From: Xanthomonas sp. SI
GTDB taxonomy: Bacteria; Pseudomonadota; Gammaproteobacteria; Xanthomonadales; Xanthomonadaceae
Direction: 5' to 3'
Length of the DNA stretch: 64,000 bases
Assembly: GCF_014236855.1 (NCBI RefSeq)
Contig: NZ_CP051261.1
Coordinates: 4,650,001-4,714,000, forward strand
Shown: positions 21,094-29,420 of the stretch, piece after piece
Position numbering within the stretch: the first letter of the stretch is position 1
Layout: each line of letters begins with the position of its first letter
Made by a program: the position numbers and the translations under genes
Notes under the pieces: model-generated
What the model was told of the DNA's origin: nothing
What the model saw: the letters and a program-made list of their open reading frames with translations, nothing else
Databases searched by the model: none

Positions 21094-21594
21094 ATGCGCC
21101 GTCCCTGGTTGCGCCGCCTGTTTCCGTCCTGGCCGCTGAGCGTCACCGTCACCGTGTTCTGGCTGTTGATGAGCGACAGCTTCGGCCTGGGCCAGCTGCT
21201 GTTGGGCGCAATGCTGGGCGTGGCGGTGCCGCTGTTCGCCGCGCGCCTGGACCGCGAGTTCGCGCGCATCGGCTCGCTGCGTCCGGTACCGAAGATGCTG
21301 TGCGTGGTCGCCTGGGACATCGTGCGCTCCAACGTGGTGGTGGCGCTGCAGGTGCTGGGTCCGGAATCGAGGATCCACCCCGGCTTCATCTGGGTGCCGC
21401 TGGACATCGCCAATATCCACGGCATCGCCGCGCTGACCAGCATGATCACCCTGACCCCGGGCACGGTGTCGGCGGCGCTGTCGGACGACCGCAAATACCT
21501 GCTGGTGCACGTGCTGCACCTGGACGATGCCGAGACCGTGATCCGGCAGATCAAGACGCGCTACGAAGCGCCCCTGATGGAGATCTTCCCATGA
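21094..21594 (+). CDS. mrpE: Mrp antiporter subunit E
   Basis: A 166-residue subunit with two or three N-terminal membrane segments and a soluble C-terminal domain containing the MrpE signature (NIHGIAALTSMITLTPGTVS). It is one base downstream of mrpD and overlaps mrpF by four bases. The subunit has no counterpart in complex I. Confidence 0.94.
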   Translation: MRRPWLRRLFPSWPLSVTVTVFWLLMSDSFGLGQLLLGAMLGVAVPLFAARLDREFARIGSLRPVPKMLCVVAWDIVRSNVVVALQVLGPESRIHPGFIWVPLDIANIHGIAALTSMITLTPGTVSAALSDDRKYLLVHVLHLDDAETVIRQIKTRYEAPLMEIFP

Positions 21595-21875
21595 CCGGCC
21601 ACATGTTCATCGAGGGCACCATCGCCGTATGCATGCACGTGGTGGCATTGGCGATGCTGCTGGCGCTGTGGCGGCTGCTGCGCGGACCGACCGTGCCCGA
21701 CCGCATCCTGGCGCTGGATACGCTGTCGGTGACCGCGATCGCCGAGCTGATGCTGTTCGGCATGTACCTGGATTCGCCCGTGTACTTCGAAGCGGCACTG
21801 GTCATCGCCATGCTCGGCTTCGGCAGCACCGTGGTGCTGAGCAAGTACGTGCTGCGCCGGGACATCGTCGAATGA
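21591..21875 (+). CDS. mrpF: Mrp antiporter subunit F
   Basis: A 94-residue three-helix subunit. LWRLLRGPTVPDRILALDTLSVTAIAELML spans the conserved RGP-x2-PDR-x3-D motif that carries a functionally important aspartate. The ATG overlaps the mrpE stop (ATGA) and the stop overlaps the mrpG start. Confidence 0.94.
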   Translation: MTGHMFIEGTIAVCMHVVALAMLLALWRLLRGPTVPDRILALDTLSVTAIAELMLFGMYLDSPVYFEAALVIAMLGFGSTVVLSKYVLRRDIVE

Positions 21876-22258
21876 TCGGGCTGCTGCAAGTGGGACTGTC
21901 GCTGCTGCTGATCGTCGGCTGCTTCTTCATCCTGCTCGGCGCGCTGGGCCTGGTGAAGCTGTCGGACTTCTTCAAGCGCCTGCACGCGCCGACCAAGGCC
22001 AGCACGCTGGGCGTGGGCTGCGTGCTGCTGGCCTCGGTCGGCTACCACCTGTTCCTGGGCCAGGACCCGCAACCGCGCGAACTGCTGATCACCGCGTTCC
22101 TGTTCATCACCGCGCCGATCAGCGCGCACATGATGGCCAAGGCGGCGCTGTCGCTGATGATGGAACAGCGGCCGCAGGTACCCGACAGCCGCGATCATGC
22201 CGGCCAGGAAGGGCTGCCGCCGCCGGCGCAGCAGGACGACCAGGGCGCAGTCCTGTAG
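21872..22258 (+). CDS. mrpG: Mrp antiporter subunit G
   Basis: A 128-residue three-helix subunit. LGALGLVKLSDFFKRLHAPTKASTLG is the conserved MrpG block and TAPISAHMMAKAAL the third helix. The last codons and the TAG stop are supplied by the first arm of a palindromic repeat (CTG TAG within CCTGTAGGAGC), so the native C-terminus seems to have been reset by the repeat. It ends the operon. Confidence 0.94.
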   Translation: MIGLLQVGLSLLLIVGCFFILLGALGLVKLSDFFKRLHAPTKASTLGVGCVLLASVGYHLFLGQDPQPRELLITAFLFITAPISAHMMAKAALSLMMEQRPQVPDSRDHAGQEGLPPPAQQDDQGAVL

Positions 22259-22325
22259 GAGCGGCTTCAGCCGCGACCGGGCCTTGCCGATAACGCCCGG
22301 TCGCGGCTGAAGCCGCTCCTACAGG
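22252..22325. repeat. Inverted pair of GTAGGAGCGGCTTCAGCCGCGAC repeats
   Basis: Two near-perfect inverted arms (about 22252-22282 and 22294-22325) form a long hairpin at the end of mrpG. It lies between the convergent mrp operon and CaCA exchanger gene, where it may terminate or protect transcripts from both sides. Confidence 0.92.
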
Positions 22326-22354
22326 TGGCAGCGTCTGCATGGCGGGCTCCAGCC

Positions 22355-23305
22355 TCACCCCACCAGCGCCACTTCCAACCCGACCCACGCCAGAAACGCG
22401 ACCAGCAGCACCGCGCCTTCGCCGCGGCTGATGCGCATGTCGCCGCGCAACATCGGATACAGCACCACGCTCAGCGCCACCGCTGCCGGCAGCTCCAGGC
22501 GCACGAACGAGGCCGGCAACGGCAGTGGGCGCAACGCCGCCATGCCGCCGATCACCACCAGCAGGTTGAACAGGCTGGAGCCGAGCACATGCCCGACCAC
22601 CATGTCGCCCTGCCCGCGGCGCGCGGCGGCGATCGCCGCGGCGGCTTCCGGCAGCGCGGTGCCGATCGCCACCGGCAACAGGCCCACCAGCAGCGGCGAC
22701 AGGCCCCAGGCGGCGCCGAGCCGCGGCGCTGCATCGACCACGAGCTTGGCGCCGAAATACAGCAGCGCGATCGCGATCAGCAGACGCAGCAGGTTCAGGC
22801 CGAGCGCGGTGCGGGTGACTGCGTAGCCGGACAGGCCGAGCTGGCGCCCTGCCTCCTCGCTGCGCGCGCGACGCAGCAGGAACACCACCACGCCGACGAA
22901 GCCCAGCAACAGCAGCACGCCTTCCAGGCGCGAGATCGCCCCGTCCAGGCCGAAGCCGATCAGCGCCAGCGTCGCCACCGCCAGCACCAGCAGCAACGGC
23001 GCCAGCATCCGCGTGCGCACCAGCAGCGGTGCCGCCAGCGCGGCCAGGGCCAGGGTCAGGCCGAGGTTGGCGATGTTGCTGCCGACCGCATTGCCCAGCG
23101 CCAGGTCCTGCGCGCCGACCATGTAAGCGCGCGCATTGACCGCCAGTTCCGGCAGCGAGGTCCCGAACGCCACCAGCAGCAGGCCGGCGACGAACGGCGA
23201 GGCGCCGCAGCGCTGCGCCAGGCCCGAGGCTGCCTTGACGATCGAGTCGCCGCCCAAGGCCAGCAGCAGCAGTCCCACCAGCACCAAGCCGATCGCGCTC
23301 GCCAT
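22355..23305 (-). CDS. CaCA-family sodium/calcium exchanger (YrbG-like)
   Basis: A 316-residue inner-membrane antiporter with ten predicted helices. Both alpha repeats are intact: GTSLPELAVN with GNAVGSNIANLGL in the first half and IGTALPEAAAAI with GHVLGSSLFNLL in the second, including the two acidic residues that coordinate cation. It is of YrbG/NCX type and presumably exports Ca2+ or another divalent cation in exchange for Na+ or H+. I chose the ATG giving MASAIGL, which has AGGGG seven bases upstream. Confidence 0.92.
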   Translation of the reverse strand: MASAIGLVLVGLLLLALGGDSIVKAASGLAQRCGASPFVAGLLLVAFGTSLPELAVNARAYMVGAQDLALGNAVGSNIANLGLTLALAALAAPLLVRTRMLAPLLLVLAVATLALIGFGLDGAISRLEGVLLLLGFVGVVVFLLRRARSEEAGRQLGLSGYAVTRTALGLNLLRLLIAIALLYFGAKLVVDAAPRLGAAWGLSPLLVGLLPVAIGTALPEAAAAIAAARRGQGDMVVGHVLGSSLFNLLVVIGGMAALRPLPLPASFVRLELPAAVALSVVLYPMLRGDMRISRGEGAVLLVAFLAWVGLEVALVG

Positions 23306-23522
23306 CGCCCATCCCCTCGCCATTACGATGCGCGATTCTATGCGCAGCGCGGATGATGTAGCTGTCATCGTGGCGACCGGGCGGGAAACGGCTGGCTGGC
23401 CAGGCGGGTTTCGTCAGCGGAACCGGGTGCCGGCGGCGTGGATCGCGACCGCCACCGCTGCACCCGCAAAAGCCTGCGGATCGGCGAGCCGGTGAAGATC
23501 GCGGCCGAGTTCCTGAAGGAAA

Positions 23523-23548
23523 CAAAAAGGACGACGAGGCCCTTTTAT
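23523..23548 (-). terminator. Probable terminator of the Imm11-like gene
   Basis: On the minus strand AAAAGGG and CCTTTTT flank a GC-rich loop and run into TTTTTGTTTCC, 23 bp after the stop codon at 23571. Confidence 0.5.
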
Positions 23549-23570
23549 CAACGAATTCGCCCCACTTGTC

Positions 23571-24140
23571 TCACACCCGAATACCGTTGGAGCAGTCCAA
23601 AAATCGCAAGCCTCCAAGCCCGGACGCCTCGCATTGCTGCTTTAGCTGCTGGGAAACGAAAATGCGCTGCGAGCTTTCCTTGGCCCGGACGAGGTGGTGA
23701 CCAGCCAAAGCCGCAGGCGGCAGGCTCTGAAGCGTTGAGAATCTCAGTGGCCCATCAGGCATAAAGCCGAACATGGGGGCATGCTGGGAGTGTTCGAGGT
23801 CGATGCAGGGCAATGTCTGGATCACATTGAAGACGTAGAAGCCCTCCAGCCTTTCCTCTTTGAGGTAGACGTCGGCTGGAAACAATTGGACGTCATCAGG
23901 ATATTGGCGCAACACCTCAGCCATTGCCTGGCTGACGAATTCGAGCGTGTCGCTTTGGAGGAGATCGAACACCAGCAAGCGTGACCTGCTTACTTTCTTG
24001 TTGTTTCTGAAGGTCGGGGTGGCGGCAATCGTCGATTGCGTTTCGCCACTGATGAACAGCAGGTGGTCGGGCGAGAGCTTCTGGTCGTATTTGAACCAGA
24101 AAATTTCCGAGTAGCTCTCGCTGATGTCCAATAGGTACAT
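23571..24140 (-). CDS. Imm11-like (DUF1629) orphan immunity protein
   Basis: A 189-residue protein resembling the imm11/DUF1629 family of polymorphic-toxin immunity proteins. It has an alternating N-terminal half, the central segment VQLFPADVYLKEERLEGFYVFNVIQTLPCIDLE, and a C-terminal FVSQQLKQQCEASGLGGLRF typical of the family's last helix. Such proteins neutralise cognate toxins in the cytoplasm. No toxin gene is adjacent. Base composition is lower than its surroundings (two sampled 60-base lines gave 35 and 31 G+C), indicating transfer. The family call rests on pattern memory, so function is tentative. Confidence 0.65.
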   Translation of the reverse strand: MYLLDISESYSEIFWFKYDQKLSPDHLLFISGETQSTIAATPTFRNNKKVSRSRLLVFDLLQSDTLEFVSQAMAEVLRQYPDDVQLFPADVYLKEERLEGFYVFNVIQTLPCIDLEHSQHAPMFGFMPDGPLRFSTLQSLPPAALAGHHLVRAKESSQRIFVSQQLKQQCEASGLGGLRFLDCSNGIRV

Positions 24141-24238
24141 GGCATTCCCTGCAGCGACCTGCACGAGTTGATCTTTATGCAGCGGGCATGCCCAGTACGT
24201 AACTGCCCTGCGCGCTGACAATCGGCTTGACGCCTGCG

Positions 24239-24898
24239 CTAGCCGCAGCCTTCCACGTAGTCCACCTGCGGCGGCAGGCCGACGCGCCAAGAGGTGGCCT
24301 TGCCCGCGGCGTCGGTCTCGAACACCAATACGCCGGGGTGGTCTGCACCGCTGCGGATACGCAGGACCTTGCCGCCTTCGATGTACTTGTGCGGCTGCTC
24401 TTCCACGCGTCCGGCGTACAGCGTGCGCAATTGCGCCAGGTCCATGCCGACATTGCCGCCGCCCGGCGCGGTTTCCTTGGCGGTGCGCACGTCGTAGCGG
24501 ACCAGCTTGTCGGCCTCGAACATCAGGCCGAAGTCGTTGCCGCCCTTGGCCCAGCGCGGCCTGAGGACGTAGCAGTCACCCGCTTCGCCGGACTGCCCGT
24601 CGAGTTCGCCGCCCCAGGCCGCGCGCGCCTGCGCCGCGCTCATGCCCAGGCGCAGGTCGCCGTAGCCGTCGTCGCGAGCCAGCTGGCGCTCGGCCGGCGC
24701 CATCTCCGGCGGCATCGCCGCCGCGGGGGCCTGGGCCGGCGGCACGTCGGTGTCGGGCTGATCCAGCGTCGGCGGCGGCAAGGCGCCGTCGTCCGCCGTG
24801 CCGGCGGCAGCGGTCGAAGTCGGTTGCGGCGGCGGCGCCTTGTCGCAGGCGCTCAGCGCGAACAGCAGCAATGCAGCGGCGGGCAGGGTCGGCTTCAT
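24239..24898 (-). CDS. Putative lipoprotein of unknown function
   Basis: A 219-residue protein with a lipoprotein signal peptide ending in the lipobox LSAC (acylated Cys18). A Pro/Ala/Thr-rich linker of about 60 residues follows, then a globular domain from about residue 75 beginning GYGDLRLGMSAAQARAAWGG. That segment resembles a SmpA/OmlA-like 'G-x-S-x-x-Q/E' start, and the domain includes a Cys pair (GDCYVLRP and the C-terminal VEGCG) that may form a disulfide. It should sit in the periplasm or outer membrane. I cannot name a function. Confidence 0.82.
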   Translation of the reverse strand: MKPTLPAAALLLFALSACDKAPPPQPTSTAAAGTADDGALPPPTLDQPDTDVPPAQAPAAAMPPEMAPAERQLARDDGYGDLRLGMSAAQARAAWGGELDGQSGEAGDCYVLRPRWAKGGNDFGLMFEADKLVRYDVRTAKETAPGGGNVGMDLAQLRTLYAGRVEEQPHKYIEGGKVLRIRSGADHPGVLVFETDAAGKATSWRVGLPPQVDYVEGCG

Positions 24899-25142
24899 CG
24901 CAGTTCCTCGCAAGAGCAGCGCATAGGCTAGCGTGCGCGCCGTGCGTATGCACTGCCTGGCGTTGCGGAATCGCGATGCAGGCCCGTCATCTCATCGCCA
25001 TCGCTCGTAGTGGCAGTTGCTGCGTCAGAGCCATATCGCGTCGCGCCGCACTTACGCGCCTCCCACAACAGCCGACGCGCACCGCCTGTCATCAGTATTT
25101 CACCGCCGACCGCCAAGCTTCTTCCCTTCCGGCACCACTGCC

Positions 25143-25646
25143 ATGCACCCGCGCAAGACTGCCCTCGCCCTCGCGGCACTGCAATCCCACGCCGCGCCGC
25201 TGGACATGCGCCAGCGCCGTGTCCTGATCCTGGCCGACGGCCAACGCAGCGTCGAGGAACTGGCCGCGCTGGGCGGCAGCAATGCCGCGGCGATCGTGCA
25301 GGCGCTGTTGCAGCAGGGCTATCTGGACGACGGCCGCGTCGCCGCCCCGCCGCCGGCTGCAGCACCGCCAGCGCCAGCCGTCGCGGCGCCGGTGGATCCG
25401 CGCCGCGCGCTGCTCAACGCGCGCATGTACCTGCTGGATCTGCTGCAACTGCAGCGCCACCCCGCCTCGCGTCCGCTGCAGCAGCGGTTGCGCGAGGCGC
25501 GCGAGGATGTCGCCACGCTGCAGGCGATCGCCGACGCGCTGCGCGCGATGCCGGAGATGACCTCCGAGCGCTATGCGCAGCGCATCCGCGAGCGCCTGCT
25601 GGAAGTGCTGCCGACGCCGCTGCACGCCTCGTTGGAAGCGGCCTGA
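25143..25646 (+). CDS. Hypothetical protein with winged-helix-like N-terminus
   Basis: A 167-residue cytoplasmic protein I do not recognise. Residues 20-60 (RQRRVLILADGQRSVEELAALGG) look like a small helix-turn-helix or response-regulator-associated fold of the 'LilI/ADG-x-R-S-x-x-E-L' type. A Pro/Ala linker and an alpha-helical C-terminal half rich in Arg and Leu follow. The ATG is preceded by an indistinct Shine-Dalgarno. It is divergent from the lipoprotein gene and convergent with hmgA. Confidence 0.72.
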   Translation: MHPRKTALALAALQSHAAPLDMRQRRVLILADGQRSVEELAALGGSNAAAIVQALLQQGYLDDGRVAAPPPAAAPPAPAVAAPVDPRRALLNARMYLLDLLQLQRHPASRPLQQRLREAREDVATLQAIADALRAMPEMTSERYAQRIRERLLEVLPTPLHASLEAA

Positions 25647-25706
25647 GCCCATTGCCGTAGGTGCCGCGCCTGGGCGGCGCGGGCTGGATGCCGCGCGCCG
25701 CGGCGC

Positions 25707-27008
25707 TCAGGGCGCGCGGAAGTTGCGCCGCAGCCCCTGCCAGCACTGCTGGTAATCGCGCTGGCGATGCGCGGCGGCCAGCGCCTGCGCGGTCGGGCGC
25801 AGCACCGCGCGCGTCTCGAACATGAAGGCCATGGTGTCGGCGATCACGTCCGGCCGCGACAGGTCCGCCTGCGAGGCCTTGTCGAAGGTCGCCGCGTCCG
25901 GACCATGCCCGCTCATGCAGTTGTGCAGCGAGGCGCCGCCGGGCGCGAAGCCTTCGGCCTTGGCGTCGTAGACGCCGTGCACCAGGCCCATGAATTCGCT
26001 GGCCACGTTGCGGTGGAACCACGGCGGCCGGAATGTGTGCTGCGCCACCAGCCAACGCGGCGGGAAGATCGCGAAGTCCAGGTTGGCGGTGCCCGGCGTG
26101 TCGCTGGGCGCGGTGAGCACGGTGAAGATGCTCGGGTCGGGATGATCGAAGCTGATCGAGCCGATCGTGTTGAAGCGGCGCAGATCGTACTTGTACGGCG
26201 CGTAGTTGCCGTGCCAAGCGACCACGTCCAGCGGCGAATGCGCGATCGGCGCCTGCCACAGATGGCCCTGGAACTTGGCGATCAGCGCGAAGTCGCCTTC
26301 GTCTTCTTCGTAGGCGGCCACCGGGGTCAGGAAATCGCGCGGATTGGCCAGGCCGTTGGCGCCGATCGGCCCCAGGTCTGGCAAGCGCAGCAGCGCGCCG
26401 AAGTTCTCGCACACGTAGCCGCGCGCCTCTTCGTCGAGCAGCGCGACGCGGAAGCGCACGCCGCGCGGGATCACCGCGATCTCCTGCGGTTCCAGCTCCA
26501 GCGTGCCCAGTTCCGTGCACAGCCGCAGCCGGCCCAGCTGCGGCACGATCAGCAGCTCGGCGTCGGCGTCGTAGAAGAAACGCCCCTGCATCGAGGCGTT
26601 GGCCGCGTACAGATGCACCGCCACGCCGTGCTGCGCCTCGGCCGAGCCGTTGCCGGCCATCGTGTACAGGCCATCGACGAAATCCACTGGGGCCTGCGGC
26701 AGCGGCAGCGGACTCCAGCGCAGTTGGTCCGGCGACACCGGCCCGGCATTGAAGTCGTTGTGGAAGTCGCCGGCCTGGGTGTACGCGGCGAAGCCGCCGT
26801 GCAGCGCCGCCGGACGGATCCGGTACAGCCAGCTGCGCCGGTTGGCGCCGCGCGGCGCGGTGAACGCGGTGCCCGACAGCTGCTCGGCGTACAGGCCATG
26901 GGCCACGCGCTGCGGCGAGTTCTGCCCGACCGGCAGCGCGCCCGGTACGGCTTCGGTGGCGAATTCGTTGCCGAAGCCGGACATGTACCCTTTCTGCGAG
27001 ATGTTCAT
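25707..27008 (-). CDS. hmgA: Homogentisate 1,2-dioxygenase
   Basis: Fe(II) enzyme that opens the ring of homogentisate in tyrosine/phenylalanine breakdown; loss typically gives brown pyomelanin. The 433 residues begin with the family's [13 protein letters not shown] and contain [30 protein letters not shown] plus the [15 protein letters not shown] block with iron-binding His and Glu. The ATG overlaps the stop codon of the upstream DUF559 gene (ATGA), so its translation may depend on that insert. hppD, the preceding pathway step, lies just upstream on the same strand. Confidence 0.97.
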   Translation of the reverse strand: MNISQKGYMSGFGNEFATEAVPGALPVGQNSPQRVAHGLYAEQLSGTAFTAPRGANRRSWLYRIRPAALHGGFAAYTQAGDFHNDFNAGPVSPDQLRWSPLPLPQAPVDFVDGLYTMAGNGSAEAQHGVAVHLYAANASMQGRFFYDADAELLIVPQLGRLRLCTELGTLELEPQEIAVIPRGVRFRVALLDEEARGYVCENFGALLRLPDLGPIGANGLANPRDFLTPVAAYEEDEGDFALIAKFQGHLWQAPIAHSPLDVVAWHGNYAPYKYDLRRFNTIGSISFDHPDPSIFTVLTAPSDTPGTANLDFAIFPPRWLVAQHTFRPPWFHRNVASEFMGLVHGVYDAKAEGFAPGGASLHNCMSGHGPDAATFDKASQADLSRPDVIADTMAFMFETRAVLRPTAQALAAAHRQRDYQQCWQGLRRNFRAP

Positions 27009-27418
27009 TGCGTGGGCTCTTGCTCTGAAGCCCCTCTCCCATCGGGAGAGGGGTTGGGGTGAGGGTACGGCGCCGCCGTAACGTGGCAAATTGCCTGGAT
27101 CACAGCGTCCGTCGACAGCAGCACATCGTTGTTCCAGAAGCGGACGATTCGCCAGCCTTGCGACTCAAGCCAGCGCGTTCTTTCTGCATCGCGTGGTTCG
27201 CTGTGTTGCGAACCATCGAGTTCGACGATCAGCTTGGATGCCAAACAGCAAAAATCAGCGACATAGGGAGGAATGGGATATTGGCGCCGGAACTTGAGGC
27301 CTTGCAACTGCCCGCCTCTGAGATAACTCCATAGTTTGTGTTCGGCGTCGGTCATGGCCCGACGCAGCAAGCGTGCATTTTCCAGCGTTGAAGTAGGGAG
27401 CGGCGGTTTGACTCTCAT
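27005..27418 (-). CDS. DUF559 PD-(D/E)xK endonuclease-like protein
   Basis: A 137-residue protein of the DUF559 family, related to Vsr-type very-short-patch endonucleases. Visible motifs are [34 protein letters not shown] (catalytic Asp), [11 protein letters not shown] (ExD part) and the C-terminal [13 protein letters not shown]. The last 20 or so residues (from [13 protein letters not shown]) are encoded by a copy of an intergenic repeat, and an inverted copy of the same repeat lies just upstream of the start. The gene thus sits between inverted repeats in the hppD-hmgA interval and ends by overlapping hmgA. Confidence 0.9.
   Translation of the reverse strand: MRVKPPLPTSTLENARLLRRAMTDAEHKLWSYLRGGQLQGLKFRRQYPIPPYVADFCCLASKLIVELDGSQHSEPRDAERTRWLESQGWRIVRFWNNDVLLSTDAVIQAICHVTAAPYPHPNPSPDGRGASEQEPTQ
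27030..27068. repeat. CCCCTCTCCC-hairpin repeat, left copy
   Basis: AGCCCCTCTCCC-ATC-GGGAGAGGGG followed by TTGGGGTGAGGGTAC. It is an inverted copy of the element at 27429-27468 and is decoded as the C-terminus of the DUF559 protein. Confidence 0.9.
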
Positions 27419-27428
27419 TGAGCCACCG

Positions 27429-27468
27429 TACCCTCACCCCAACCCCTCTCCCGATGGGAGAGGGGCTC
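27429..27468. repeat. CCCCTCTCCC-hairpin repeat, right copy
   Basis: TACCCTCACCCCAACCCCTCTCCC-GAT-GGGAGAGGGGCT, the mirror-orientation partner of the left copy, located between the hppD stop and the DUF559 start. Confidence 0.9.
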
Positions 27469-27500
27469 AAGCGCTTATCGGCATTCGCCGCGGTATCGCG

Positions 27501-28613
27501 TCAGAGCACGCCGCGCTTCATCTGGTCGCGTTCGATGCTCTCGAACAGCGCCTGGAAGTTGCCTTCGCCGAAGCCTTCGTTGCCCTTGCGCTGGATGATC
27601 TCGAAGAAGATCGGGCCGATGCAGTTCTGGGTGAAGATCTGCAGCAGCTTGCGCTGCTTGGTCTCCGGGTCGGCGTCGATCAGGATCTTGTTCCTGGCCA
27701 GCCGCGCCACGTCTTCGCCGTGGTCGGGGATGCGCTGGTCGATCACTTCGAAGTACGCGTCCGGGGTATCCAGGAACTCCACGCCGGCCGAGCGCATCCG
27801 CTCCACGGTTTCGTAGATGTCGTCGGTGAAGCAGGCGATGTGCTGGATGCCTTCGCCGTGGTAGGCGTCGAGGTATTCGTTGATCTGGCTCTTCGGATCG
27901 GACGATTCGTTGAGCGGGATCCGCACCACGCCGTCCGGCGCGGTCATCGCCTTGGAGGTCAGCCCGGTCTTGGCGCCCTTGATGTCGAAGTAGCGGATCT
28001 CGCGGAAATTGAACAGGCGCTCGTAGTAGTCCGACCAGCGCTGCATGTTGCCGAAGTACAGGTTGTGGGTCAGGTGGTCGATGAAGGTCAGGCCGAAGCC
28101 GGCCGGATGCGGCTCGGCGCCCGGCACCGGCTCGAACTCGGCGTAGACCGAACCCTTTTCGCCATAGCGGTCGACCAGGTACAGCATGCAGTCGCCAATG
28201 CCCTTGACCACCGGCGCCGGCACCGCGCGGGTGTCGGCCTTGTCGGCGATGGCTTCGCCGCCGTTCTCCAGCACCTTGGCGAACACCTCGTCGGCCGGAT
28301 GCCGGAAGCGGATCGCGAAGCCGCAGGCGCAGGGACCATGCGCGGCGGCGAAATCGGCGGCGAACGAATCCGGGTCCTCGTTGACCAGGAAGTTGACCCC
28401 GCCCTGCCGGTACACGGTGATCGCGCGGCTGCGATGGCGCAGCACCGCGCTGAAGCCCATGCTGCGGAAGTAGGCGTGCAACTGCTCGCCCTGCCCGGCC
28501 GGCGCGGCAAACTCGACGAATTCGAAGCCGTCGATGCCCATCGGGTTCTCGAAGGTGGTGACCTGCATGCCCAGGTTGGCCGGCTGGGACGGATACTGCG
28601 GTTGTGCACTCAT
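27501..28613 (-). CDS. hppD: 4-Hydroxyphenylpyruvate dioxygenase
   Basis: Converts 4-hydroxyphenylpyruvate to homogentisate with Fe(II) and O2. The 370-residue VOC-fold protein has the two module halves and the iron ligands in DHLTHNLYFG (His), GIQHIACFTDD (His) and GPIFFEIIQRKG (Glu), plus the conserved C-terminal GFGEGNFQALFESIE. AGGAG lies six bases before the ATG. It supplies the substrate for HmgA encoded downstream and is divergent from a MarR-family gene. Confidence 0.97.
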   Translation of the reverse strand: MSAQPQYPSQPANLGMQVTTFENPMGIDGFEFVEFAAPAGQGEQLHAYFRSMGFSAVLRHRSRAITVYRQGGVNFLVNEDPDSFAADFAAAHGPCACGFAIRFRHPADEVFAKVLENGGEAIADKADTRAVPAPVVKGIGDCMLYLVDRYGEKGSVYAEFEPVPGAEPHPAGFGLTFIDHLTHNLYFGNMQRWSDYYERLFNFREIRYFDIKGAKTGLTSKAMTAPDGVVRIPLNESSDPKSQINEYLDAYHGEGIQHIACFTDDIYETVERMRSAGVEFLDTPDAYFEVIDQRIPDHGEDVARLARNKILIDADPETKQRKLLQIFTQNCIGPIFFEIIQRKGNEGFGEGNFQALFESIERDQMKRGVL

Positions 28614-28699
28614 GGCTCGTCTCCTGGAGGACGCGGGCAGCGGCCGACCGAAATTTCGGATGCGGACGGACGCCAGACTCGCGAGAATGGACAGTAGTC

Positions 28700-28735
28700 T
28701 CCTCCGTTATAGTTACAAATGAAACCACCAGCAAG
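28700..28735. promoter_or_regulatory. Shared hppD / marR promoter-operator region
   Basis: An AT-rich patch in a GC-rich gap. TATAGT (28708-28713, plus strand) and TATAAC (28711-28706, minus strand) overlap, giving back-to-back -10 candidates. A MarR dimer binding here would control both genes. Confidence 0.4.
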
Positions 28736-28747
28736 GTGCAATGCAGC

Positions 28748-29236
28748 ATGACGTCGATCGCTTCCGCCGCCCCGCCCGCTCCCGAGCAGCCTTCGCTCGA
28801 CCTGGAGCAGTTCCTGCCTTACCGCATCAGCGTGCTGTCCAACCGGATCAGCAGCAATATCGCCCGCGTCTACGGCGAGCGCTACGGCATGGCGGTGACC
28901 GAATGGCGGGTGATGGCGGTGCTGGCGCTGTACCCGGGGCTGTCGGCCGGCGAGGTATCCGAGCGCACCGCGATGGACAAGGTGGCGGTGAGCCGCGCGG
29001 TGGCACGCTTGCTGGAACGCGGCTTCATCCAGCGCGAGACCCATGGCGACGATCGCCGCCGCTCGGTGCTGCACCTGTCCGAGGCGGGGGTGGAGGTCTA
29101 CCAAGTGATCGCGCCGATGGTGCTGGAATGCGAGCGCCGCCTGCTGGCGCCGTTCAGCGAGGAAGAGCAGCGGGTGCTGAACCGGCTGATCGACCGGCTG
29201 GCGGCCGAGGGGCTGCCGAGCATGACCGGCAAGTGA
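28748..29236 (+). CDS. MarR-family transcriptional regulator
   Basis: A 162-residue winged-helix dimeric repressor. ALYPGLSAGEVSERTAMDKVAVSRAVARLLERGFI is the helix-turn-helix and recognition helix, and the wing is THGDDRRRSVLHLSEAG. Dimerisation helices lie at both ends. The start chosen is the ATG of MTSIASAAPP. It is divergent from hppD across a 134-bp gap with overlapping promoter elements, so it is the likely regulator of homogentisate-pathway genes, possibly sensing an aromatic intermediate. That role is inferred from position. Confidence 0.88.
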   Translation: MTSIASAAPPAPEQPSLDLEQFLPYRISVLSNRISSNIARVYGERYGMAVTEWRVMAVLALYPGLSAGEVSERTAMDKVAVSRAVARLLERGFIQRETHGDDRRRSVLHLSEAGVEVYQVIAPMVLECERRLLAPFSEEEQRVLNRLIDRLAAEGLPSMTGK

Positions 29237-29315
29237 GGGGCAGCGCCCGTTCGCAGCGGGCGTGGCGGCGATGCGGCGCTGCCGGAACTAACCATGCGCG
29301 CCGCAAGGCCATGTC

Positions 29316-29387
29316 CCTGTAGGAGCGGCTTCAGCCGCGACAGGCATTACCGACAATGCCTGTCGCGGCTGAAGCCGCTCCTACAGG
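29316..29387. repeat. Inverted pair of GTAGGAGCGGCTTCAGCCGCGAC repeats
   Basis: Arms 29316-29347 and 29356-29387 are perfect inverted repeats of 32 bases with an eight-base spacer, between the marR 3' end and a convergent gene. Confidence 0.95.
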
Positions 29388-29420
29388 ATTCGAGCGACTT
29401 TCAGCAGGCTGCCGCTGCGC

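Noticed and set aside
27059..27334. Plus-strand frame opposite the DUF559 gene
   Set aside because: The minus-strand product has clear DUF559 motifs, and the plus-strand product has none.
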